A DNA stretch of 64,000 nucleotides. Origin: Epichloe hybrida (lineage: Eukaryota > Ascomycota > Sordariomycetes > Hypocreales > Clavicipitaceae). Position numbers and translations under genes: made by a program. Positions 54,774-64,000 of the stretch are shown piece after piece. Numbering within the stretch: position 1 is the first letter of the stretch; every line of letters starts with the position of its first letter. The stretch is taken from assembly GCA_019022495.1 (NCBI GenBank), contig JAFEKR010000005.1, positions 2,666,001 through 2,730,000 of the forward strand, written 5' to 3'. The notes beneath the pieces are model-generated. The model did not search any database and was not told the origin of the DNA. It saw only the letters and a program-made list of their open reading frames with translations.

Positions 54774-57434
54774 GAGGGATTCTAATAATAAAGATACTCC
54801 TAAGGCCTTTTCCTCTATAGCTCCTATAGCTACTAATAATAATAAGGGACTAGTAGTCTTAGGGGCTAACTTATTATAAAGGGATAGGTGCTTAGTAGCT
54901 ACGTAATAGATTATTTAAGTTATCTAAGTAAATTAACTTTATTTTCTAATATCTTTAGTATATTAAGTTATAAAACATAATTACCTTATATTAACTTTAT
55001 TACTTAGCTATTACTTATAGTTATTAATAATTTCTCTAGTAATAAAATCCCTTTTTAATACCTAAGAACTCTCTAAAGTATTATAGCCCTTTTATTTAAC
55101 TAGATATTTACAATGCCTTTTGTTATAGTAATATAAAATAATTCTCTTAACTTTAAACTCTTATTTATTATCTTTAATAGTATCTTATAGTAAAGGCATA
55201 TCTTCTATATTAATTAGGTCCCCTTTAAAAGGTTTAAGACTAGTAATATTAAATATATTATATAATTAAGTCCTAGGTAGTAATTTTAATTAATATGCTA
55301 ATCTATAACTCCTAATTACCTTTTTAATTTTATAGGGGCCTAGATACTTTATAGCTAGCTTCTTACTAGGGTGTCTTAAGTTAATGTTTTTTATTAATAA
55401 TAAAACATAGTTACTAACTTTAAACCTTATTAGAATTCTCTTCTAGTTATAATATTTTTTATACTAAGTCTATAAGTTACTTAAAAGCTACTTAATTATA
55501 GTATACTTCTCTCTTAGTACTAAAATCCTACTTTTAGCTTAATTATTTACTAAAGGGATGTTTACTACTACTTACTATAGACCTCTAGGATTATAACCTT
55601 ATAATGCCTTTACTAGTGTATAGCTATGCGATAAGTAATTGCTTATGTTATACGCGAATTACGCTATTAATAGGTTATCTGCCTAATTAGTCTATTTAGT
55701 ATAAGTAAAAGCCCTTAAATAATGTTTTAAGACCTAGTTTAAACGTTTTATTTAACTGTTTATCTAGGGGTAAAAAGCGGTGCTAAGTAGCTGCTTTATT
55801 GTAAGAAGATAACAAAAAGTTATCTAGAAACCACTAGTAAATATAGAACCTTAGTCTATTATAATACCTTCTAGGGCTCTATAGTCTCTAAAAACATATT
55901 CTAAGAATATAGTTACTAGCCTATCACTAGTTAGTCACGTTAAAATAGGGATGTAAATACTATATTTTATAAAATAGTTAATAATAACTAAAATTATATC
56001 ATAGGTTTAATTTAAATCTTTTACTAGTGAAAGTCTAGTGATAAAATCTATTAATAATTCTTAAAAAGGGCAATTAAGCACTAGTAATATAGCTAGCTTA
56101 CTATATAGTTTATAATACCTTAGTTTTAAAGTCTAATAATTTATATAAGTGCTAATATACACCTTTATATCTTTCTTTATTATTAGCTAATAATATTAGT
56201 TTGTAATCTAATAAAGAGTTTTACTTACTCCTTAGTGCCTAGTAGAGTATTGTTTGTAGTGTAGTTAGTATAGTTTTTAGGAAAAATTTGTATTTATAGT
56301 GTAGTTTTTTTTTCTTGTAGTTAATATATTATAGTTTTTTTTTTTGTAGTTAGTGTAGTGTAGTTTTTTTTTTTTATAGTGTAGTGTATTATAGTTTTTT
56401 TTTGCTTATATTGTAGTGTAGTTAGTGTAGTTACTAACTACACTAACTACAAAAACTATAATGTAGTGTTAGTAAAAAAAAAGTGGGCCTTTTTATTATA
56501 TAATGTTATTATAAGGATTAAAAGAAAGCTAGTTATATAGAAGCTTTTATTATTACCTATTTTACTTAATTAGTTATAGAATTTATAATATTTACCTTTT
56601 TTTAAGAATTTTACTATAACTAGGGTTATTTATAATATTATACCTTTTTAATAATACTATTATACTTATTACTTTATTTTACTAATATAACTTTAAGAAA
56701 AACCTTCTAATTATTTTATTTACTATTATTATTAATTATTTTATATTTTTATTATTAATTTAATTAAAAAATACCCTAAACTAATATAATTAAATTAAAT
56801 TAGAAATCTAAATAAATATATAAAAGTTAATAGAATATATACTTAGTACTTTAATATTATTATTAATATAATAAGAACTTAAAAAAAGCTTAAACTATTT
56901 ATTTACTATTTAAACTAATTAAATATTACTTTAAGCTTTATAATTCTAAAGCTTTAAGAAGTTATATATAGTAACTTTATATATCTTATTATAATAATAC
57001 ATAAAGAAAGAATATAATAGACTAATATTTATAATTTATTAATAGATAACTAATAGTATTATTTTAATTACCTTATATAGCTTAAATAAGCTATAAAAAA
57101 TAAGTTTAACTTATTTTTAAAAATAATACTAGGACTTAGTTTTATATAATATATTATACTTATTATAAAAGCTTTAATAACTTTTATAACCTTAATTACT
57201 ATTATTACTATAATTACTATTATTTTATATTTATTATTATTTTAAAAAAACATAAAAGAGAAAACATTTTTATAATATTAATATTTTTAAAAACCTTAAA
57301 ATACTAAGTTATTAAAAACTATAGCTTTTACTATAGTAATTTACTTATAATTACTAGTATTTATATTTAAGTTATTTATTTATTATTTATTTATTATTTA
57401 TTTATTATTAAACTTTAACACTAATAATATTATA

Positions 57435-57625
57435 AGTAATCTTAGTAATCTTAGTAATCTTAGTAATCTTAGTAATCTTAGTAATCTTAGTAATCTTAGT
57501 AATCTTAGTAATCTTAGTAATCTTAGTAATACTAGTAATCTTAGTAATCTTAGTAATCTTAGTAATACTAGTAATCTTAGTAATCTTAGTAATCTTAGTA
57601 ATACTAGTAATATTAGTAATATTAG
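57435..57625. repeat. 9-bp satellite (AGTAATCTT)n
   Basis: About 20 near-perfect tandem copies of AGTAATCTT with occasional AGTAATACT variants, inside the long-TIR element. Confidence 0.9.
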
Positions 57626-57925
57626 TATTATAAGCTATTATAAGCTATTATAAGCTATTATAAGCTATTATAAGCTATTATAAGCTATTATAAGCTATTA
57701 TAAGCTATTATAAGCTATTATAAGCTATTATAAGCTATTATAAACTATTATAAGCTATTATAAGCTATTATAAGCTATTATAAGCTATTATAAGCTATTA
57801 TAAGCTATTATAAGCTATTATAAGCTATTATAAGCTATTATAAGCTATTATAAGCTATTATAAGCTATAATAAGCTATTATAAGCTATAATAAGCTATTA
57901 TAAGCTATAATAAGATATAATAAGC
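57626..57925. repeat. 10-bp satellite (ATTATAAGCT)n
   Basis: About 30 tandem copies of ATTATAAGCT, extremely homogeneous; a few T-to-A changes at the distal end. Directly adjoins the 9-bp array. Confidence 0.92.
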
Positions 57926-60036
57926 TACTTATATTAAGTTTACTAGTAGTTTTTTTATAGTTTTTTTAAAATAAGTAATAATAATAATTTATAGAAATAT
58001 AAAATAATTTATAGAAATAGTAAATAATATAATAAGAAGGTTTTTCTTTAAGTTATATTAGGGAAATAAAGTATTAAGTTAAATAGTATTATTAAAAAAG
58101 TATAATATTATATATAACCTTACTTAGTTATAATAAAATTATAAAATTATAAAAATAATATAATATTATAAATTCTATAACTAATTTAATAAAATAGGTA
58201 ATAATAAAAGCTTTTATATAACTAGTATTCTTTTAACCTTATAAATACTAATAACTAATAAAAAGTCTAATACTACATTTGTAGTGTTTGTAGTTAGTGT
58301 AGTTTATAGTGTAGTGTAGTTTATAGTATAGTTACTACATTACACTACAAATACTACACTACACTACACGTTTTAGTGCAATACTCTAGTGCCTAGTAGT
58401 AGGGTTATTATAAGTTAGTAATAAAATTTCTTTCCTTATACCTAGAGGAATAAAAACACAATTCTTAAACATTAATAGCTTAGAGAGTTTAATTAACTAT
58501 ATCTAGGACATAGCTAGATTGCCGCTTTTAAGTAACTTTAATTAAGCTATAGCAAAGTTATTGCCTTACTATGCTTTATATAATAAGACTTAAATTAGGG
58601 GTTTTAATTCTAAGCTCTTTTCTAGAAAGTTAGAGTTAAACTTAGAAGAGGTTCTCTAAATAGATTAAATCCTAGCTATAATATCTCTATAAGTAATTAG
58701 TTTAATAGATGCTTTTAGTCTTATAAGGACATAGATAAGTGACGTTTTTAAGGGGCGCCCTCACTGCTTACTAGTAATAACCTATGCTAGTCTATCCCTA
58801 TTAGAAATAGCTAGTCTAATAGGAAAATTAAAATAATTAAGCAATAAATAATACATACGCTAGGTACTAATAGTATTACTATAGCTAGCTTATTGCTTAT
58901 TAATAGAAGTATAAAAAGTATTAAATAACCTTACTAATATAACTCTTCTAAGATTATCTAGATTATTAGGTTCTTTAGGAATATAGTTAAGTTATAATTT
59001 TTTAAAACCCTAGATATTAGTAGTATTATTACAGCGTTATTATAACTAACTATTAGTTACATTAAGTGACGTTTTTATAGAGCCTATAGTATTAATAATA
59101 TTACTATAGTATTCCTATCTCTTAGTATTTATAAATTTAGATAAAAAGGTAAGAAGTTATATAGTTATTACTTTCTCTTTCCTTACCTTACTTATAAAAT
59201 CTAGTTTTCTTAAAAGTAAGTTAGTAAGATTTAATTTCCCTATATAATATATAATCTTAAAGTTAAAAGGATAAAGCTTATTAAGCATAGTTACTTACTT
59301 ACTAGTAAGCTTAGGCTTTATAGTAAGGTACTTATAGTTTAAATAATCTATAATAACTTTAATTATATAAGCTAAATAAGCAAGATAGTGTCTCTATATA
59401 TAAAAAGCCTCTTAGATAGCTAATAATTTGCTATTAGGTATTAAATATTATAATTTAGTATTAGTTATCTTTCTTAATATAAACATAACTAGGTGCTAGT
59501 GACCTAGTACTAAAATTATAAGTATAGCCCTAATCGCATGTCTAGATATATTTGTCTTTACTCTAAGATATATAAGTGGGTTAAAATGCACTAAAATTAG
59601 CGCTTGCTAAAATCTTTATTAAAGCTCTCTAAACGCTACTAGCTTATAGGGTTCTAGTTTAAATATTACTAGTTAATTCCCTCTAAGGTAATTTATTAAT
59701 AAAATAATAACTTTACTATACTATTTAATAAAATAGTAGTAAAATCTAGTAAAACTAAGAAATAACTAAATATTAAAAACACTATATAGTATTAGCTAGG
59801 TTACAATTACTTTAACTCTTACTAGGTTTATTATAATACCTTTCTTTAATATCTTAAAGCCTAAAAATTTAACTTCCTTAACTAAAAATTAATACTTCTT
59901 AAGGTTAATAAAAAGACTTACCTCTTTAAACCTATATAAAACTTATTTAATATGCTTTATATAATCTTTAACCTTACTACTATATATTAGCGTATTATCT
60001 AGATAGATAATATAAGTCTTATTAATAAGTCCTTTA

Positions 60037-60306
60037 TGTCATAGCTTACACTAAAAGGTTAAGAATGAAGTGATAGCTAAGACTATCGTAGTTGCTGCTA
60101 GATAGATGCTAGCTAGGGGCAGGTGCGTAAAGGTTTTAATCTCTAACCTAGCACTAATAATGTGCGTAATCTTTAATAAATACCTTGCTTTATAAGCATA
60201 TAGCTATCTTATAGCTAGCTAGCCTCTTTATTATTTATATAGCCTAAAGGTTCTCTAAAGACTTACTTTAATAAATATCCTATCTTTAACCTCTACGCTT
60301 CTAATG
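60037..60306 (-). repeat. LTR of chromovirus B (270 bp)
   Basis: TGTCATAGCTTAC...CTTCTAATG, same length as the two other LTR copies. Flanks (CTTTA and TAATA) do not form a target-site duplication, consistent with an element end rather than a solo LTR. Confidence 0.75.
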
Positions 60307-62836
60307 TAATACCCCCCTTATATATAATTAACCTTAATTATAAAATAAGTTACTTACTTAGGGCGTAGTTATTATATTAGAGCTTTATAAGGAAAAATAA
60401 GATAAGGCACCTTATATCTAGATATATAGGTAAACAAAAAGAAATAATAATAATAATACCACTAATTAAAAATAACCCCTTATTATAGTTAGTAATATTC
60501 TAATAGTAGCTTACACATAGCTTTACTATAGTAAAATAAATGTTATTACCTATTATATAGCTAGAAAAAATAATATAAATAACCTATATTAATTTTTGTA
60601 ATTAGTTAAATAAATAAGGTACCTAATACTAGGGTTCTAAATAGTCTAACTAAAGGGCTTATATTATAGTTACTATAAGCTTATAGCTATTAGGCATATA
60701 TGCGTTTAGTAGTACTAATAGTTATTATTATAATTTATAAATCACCTATATATAGTGTATTAGATTACTTAAGGGGTCTAGGGTTAATATAAAAGAGACT
60801 AATTTTTCCCCCCTTTTATACTTTTCCTTTCTTTTATAATATCCCTTAACCTTATAAGTTACCCTTACTAGCTAAGTAATAGCTCTCTTATTACTATTAC
60901 TTAGTAATTACTAATCTCTTTTAGTCCCTAATTATTATTATTATCTATTTTTATTTATCTTAGTTTCTTACCTTTATCTAGCTTATAAGTTTATACTCTT
61001 ATTAGTATAACTTCCTTATCTAGTCTATTATAGCTAACTTATAGCTAGTTTACTATATTTAAGTCTTATACTTAAACTCTGCCTTTATTAATACCTTAAG
61101 AAAATCTATTAACTAAGAAATCTCTTATAAAGTCTCTCTAAAAGCAAACTTCTTTTAAAATCTTATTATAAGTTTATTATATTCTTATAGTATCTTTATT
61201 ACTAACTTACTACTAGTAAAATAACTTTAAAAAAGATTTTATATATACACTATTATTAGTAAGTAATAATATAAAATATTCTCCTAAAAAATAGCACTTA
61301 TAAAATTCTAGAATACCTTATTAATAAAAGAACCTTTCTAGCTAAATATAATAAATCTTTGAGTATAACTTCTTTACTTACTTACTACTTCTTTATAGCT
61401 AATATTTAATAGGCTATTTAATAAAATATACTTATTACTTCTAAAATAATAAAAACTATATTATAGTATGTCTTTCTTAACTAAAATCTACCTAGTTATT
61501 ACTAACACGCTACTAGACTCTAGCTTAAATTATATAGCTTTATAATAGGCTATTTAAACTTATTAAAGCTACTCCTAAAGGTAGCTATTACTATTAAAAT
61601 AAAGTAAGTATAATCCTATTTCCTAGACACTAAATCACTGCTAACTTACTACTAGCCTATTATAAAAATAAAGAAAAAGCTATAGAATACTATTCTAGTT
61701 TATAAAAATTCTAATAAGTATAGTTATATTTACTACGCTTAAATATTTACTAATATTACCTATAAGGCAAAACATAATAAACATACTATAATAGTACTAC
61801 TAAGTAATACTATAAATCTAAAGACTTAGATTAATATTATAAACTACCTTTGCTTTATAGCCTAGAATATCCTAAAGGTAAGCTTTCTTAATATATATAG
61901 CTAATACTTAACTAACTTACTAGTAGTTTACACTAAATACTATTAATTTGCCTAAATGTATTAGTCCTATTAAGCTCCCTAGTGCACTTTAGGTTTATAT
62001 ATATAGAGAGAGGGATTTTAATAATAAAGATACTTCTAAGGCCTTTTCCTCTATAGCTCCTATAGCTACTAATAATAATAAGGGACTAGTAGTCTTAAGG
62101 GCTAACTTTATTATAAAGGGATAGGTGCTTAGTAGCTATATAATAGATTATTTAAGTTATCTAAGTAAATTAACTTTATTTTCTAATATCTTTAGTGTAT
62201 TAAGTTATAAAACATAATTACCTTATATTAACTTTATTACTTAGCTATTACTTATAGTTATTAATAATTTCTCTAGTAATAAAATCCCTTTTTAATACCT
62301 AAGAATTCTCTAAAGTATTATAGCCTTTCTATTTAACTAGATATTTATAACGCTTTCTATTATAATAGTGTGAAATAATTCTCTTAACTTTAAACTCTTA
62401 TTTATTATCTTTAATAGTATCTTATAGTAAGGACATATCTTCTATATCTATTAGGTCCCCTTTAAAAGGTTTAAGACTAGTAATATTAAATATATTATAT
62501 AATTAAGTCCTAGGTAGTAATTTTAATTAATATACTAATCTATAACTTCTAATTACCTTTTTAATCTTATAGGGGCTTAGATACTTTATAGCTAGCTTCT
62601 TACTAAGGTGTCTTAGGTTAATGTTTTTTATTAATAATAAAATATAGTTACTAACTTTAAACCTTATTAGAGTTCTTTTCTAGTTATAATATTTTTTATA
62701 CTAAGTCTATAAGTTACTTAAAAGCTACTTAATTATAGTGTGCTTCTCTCTTAGTGCTAAAATCCTACTTTTAGCTTAATTATTTACTAAAGGGATATTT
62801 ACTATTACTTACTATAGACCTCTAGGATTATAACTA
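60037..62836 (-). mobile_element. Chromovirus B, 3' part (second copy)
   Basis: Direct repeat of 52,515-55,594 minus the solo LTR: LTR 60,037-60,306, a ~1.7-kb tail, chromodomain (about 62,265-62,405) and the integrase C-terminal part up to 62,836, where similarity to A stops. Minus-strand coding sense. It interrupts A's RT at 60,036/60,037, so B inserted later or the junction is a recombination point. Similarly RIP-mutated but with different transitions from A. Confidence 0.7.
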
Positions 62837-63300
62837 TAAGGGCTTAGGCTTTGCCTAAGCATTATCTGTATAGTAGTTAGAGAGGGGAGTGGTAAAAGCA
62901 GTTAGGGTAAGGAAAGGAGGCTTATATAAGTAGCTAAGGGGGTATAAGGGGCACTACTAGGAATAGCCTCTTACCCTTTTTCCTTTCTTCTTAAGTCTCT
63001 TAATACTATATTCACGCCCTATTATAGTAGCCTAGGGGCTAGTTTATAATAATTAAGAGACTTTCTTTAGTCCTTTTTAATAACTACTAAAAGATATAAT
63101 AGAAATACTAATAGATATATTAATAAATGTAGTAAACACGCTCTAACTATAAGACTAACTTAGCTAGGGGATAATAACTCCCCTATTTAACGCTATAGCA
63201 CTACTAGTAGCTTAATAAGCCTAATTTAAGACACTCTAACTTATGCTTAATAAGTAAATAGTAAAACTTATATACCTCTAATAATAAGTAGCTATAAGCA
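62837..63300. other. Less AT-rich spacer in the transposon block
   Basis: About 460 bp with higher GC than its surroundings, including an inverted AGGCTTTGCCT; the break point of chromovirus B. No gene or family recognised. Confidence 0.4.
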
Positions 63301-64000
63301 CTATAGGACCCTTAACCTAACTACCTATTATAGCCTAGCTTAATACCCTAATAGTAAACCTTACTTTACCTCTTACCTCTAACCTAGTCTTAACTATACC
63401 TAAGGTAAAATAAAAACCTATCCCTATAGGTAACCTATATAATAGTAATAAGGCCTTATTTACTATATAGAAGTTCCTAATAAAATATAAGCTATAGGTA
63501 AATAAGGACTTTATTAGAACTAATAAGGATAGGTAAATATTTATTTACTAGAATCTATTCTCTAAAGTCTAGTCCTAGGTAGTTACTTTCTTTAAATAAG
63601 GTAGTATTTATAATTTTAACCTAGCTAAATTTCTAGAATACCTTAGGTCTATGTTCTTTAATTTATATAAGTAAGAGATAACCCTTATAGAACTTAACTA
63701 GATAAAATAGGGCCTAGGGAAGCTATTTTCTATATTCTTTATTTGCTTTATAAAGAAGCTCTTATTAGTAAGAGGGGATTATTAAGGGGATAATATAAAG
63801 CTAGTAAAGCTTTAATAAGCGCTTAATAAGTGTTTAAGAGAAATTAGTATAGGCTAGGGTATTAGCTAAAGCGTGTGGTATATAGCTATTATATAGTATT
63901 ATAAGATTATAGTTAATATTAAGGCCCTTACTATAAAGGATAAGTACTAGTCCTAATATAAACTATAGCTAGCTAAACCTATACCTTAGACTAATTATAA
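63300..64000 (+). mobile_element. Possible second gag remnant, runs off the window
   Basis: Plus-strand, stop-riddled frame with gag-like spacing: an F-x4-Y-L-R-S-M-F block near 63,625, then an L-I-E-L-N segment (about 63,690), G-L-G-K/E-L-F-S-I-F-F, FIKKLLL (about 63,755) and a GDY segment. Weak, pattern-only call. Confidence 0.3.

Larger units (their letters stand above)
56245..58386. mobile_element. 2.1-kb long-terminal-inverted-repeat element (foldback/MULE-like, non-autonomous)
   Basis: Ends are GAGTATTG (56,245-56,252) and its complement CAATACTC (58,379-58,386), flanked by identical 12-bp TAGTGCCTAGTA at 56,233-56,244 and 58,387-58,398. Inside, about 0.5 kb at each end is mutually inverted; for example, AAGCTTTTATTATTACCTA near 56,540 pairs with its complement near 58,200. 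Subterminal regions are rich in GTAGTGTAGT units with poly-T. The centre holds two satellite arrays. No coding capacity. Long TIRs and a ~10-12-bp duplication suggest a Mutator-like or foldback element. It interrupts the integrase zinc-binding region of chromovirus A. Confidence 0.75.
52515..60036 (-). mobile_element. Chromovirus A (Ty3/Gypsy, chromodomain clade), degraded and interrupted
   Basis: Read on the minus strand from 60,036 downward: reverse-transcriptase core with a YLDN (YxDD) box (about 59,990-60,017), then thumb and RNase H-like blocks to about 58.4 kb. Next comes the integrase zinc-binding region, interrupted at 56,233-58,398 by an insertion, and the integrase core at about 55,640-56,110 (EYVFRDYRALEGIII, TSG, LSTAFYP). 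The chromodomain follows at about 55,020-55,165 (KRIILYYYNKRHCKYLVK, KGY). The tail continues to a 270-bp LTR at 52,515-52,784. Stops at former Gln/Trp/Arg codons indicate RIP. The 5' half is missing; the RT is cut at 60,036/60,037 by copy B. Confidence 0.7.
49170..64000. other. AT-rich, RIP-mutated transposon block
   Basis: Nearly 15 kb with low GC, strong excess of TpA, and scarcity of CpA and TpG: the signature of repeat-induced point mutation. Stops TAA/TAG fill every frame, many at positions expected to be Gln or Trp. No intact gene is present. Individual elements recognisable through the mutation are listed separately; 49,170-51,180 shows only a CTTACTTTTGC triplication (about 50,400-50,435) and otherwise nothing assignable. 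Confidence 0.9.

Noticed and set aside
57435..57925. CRISPR-like or telomeric array
   Set aside because: Units of 9-10 bp are contiguous with no spacers, and neither matches the fungal TTAGGG telomere repeat.
49170..64000. Mitochondrial DNA insertion or contaminating organelle contig
   Set aside because: AT-richness alone would fit, but the retroelement remnants with C-to-T/G-to-A-type decay and TpA excess indicate RIP of nuclear repeats; no mitochondrial gene is visible.

Overview
The window is nuclear DNA of a filamentous ascomycete, most likely a hypocrealean fungus. Genes carry short GT-AG introns of about 50-140 nt with CTRAC/CTAAC-type branch points, and promoters are CT-rich. The gene set is ascomycete-like: an AA11-type LPMO, an HsbA cell-wall protein, a PNP-NACHT-ankyrin NLR and an SRR1-like protein. 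The last ~15 kb is a strongly AT-rich, RIP-degraded transposon block. The species cannot be fixed from sequence alone.

Layout. 1-2,015 (-) is the 5' part of the nucleolar rRNA methyltransferase Nop2. 3,836-4,992 (+) is a secreted AA11-type LPMO with a one-base frame break. 4,993-9,845 has no intact gene; it holds a decayed gene (~6.0-8.1 kb) and several short tandem repeats. 9,846-15,950 (+) is the most striking gene: a ~1,990-residue large-clostridial-toxin-like protein with a CNF/BLF1-like LSGC site, a C58-like protease triad and a TcdA/TcdB-type pore segment, in a gene with fungal introns. Fragments of DUF7924-like and DUF6914-like genes follow at 16.2-17.2 kb, then an HsbA-type cell-wall protein at 19.3-20.1 kb.

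20.7-38.1 kb is a conserved housekeeping block: mitochondrial release factor, an unassigned conserved protein, a PMU1-type phosphomutase, ethanolamine-phosphate cytidylyltransferase, branched-chain aminotransferase, a coiled-coil protein, PPC decarboxylase, Grx5, gamma-glutamyltransferase and D-amino-acid oxidase. 38.8-48.7 kb is accessory again: a small coiled-coil protein, an aminoglycoside-phosphotransferase-like gene with an in-frame stop, an SRR1-like protein, a Cys-rich mini-ORF, and a large PNP-NACHT-ankyrin NLR with a one-base frame break.

From about 49.17 kb to the end, composition switches abruptly to AT-rich DNA poor in CpA/TpG and full of TAA/TAG. It is a nest of RIP-mutated elements. 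A plus-strand gag with a CCHC remnant (51.2-52.5 kb) abuts chromovirus A (minus strand, 3' LTR at 52,515). A is interrupted by an inverted solo LTR (54,504-54,773) and by a 2.1-kb long-terminal-inverted-repeat element carrying two satellites (56,245-58,386). A is cut in its reverse transcriptase by a second chromovirus copy, B (from 60,037). Another gag-like remnant closes the window.

The genes do not form one pathway. Local links are the tandem GGT/DAAO pair and the divergent promoters of PMU1-like/ECT1 and PPCDC/GRX5. The toxin and NLR genes lie in gene-poor, decaying flanks, as expected for accessory (host-interaction or self-recognition) loci.
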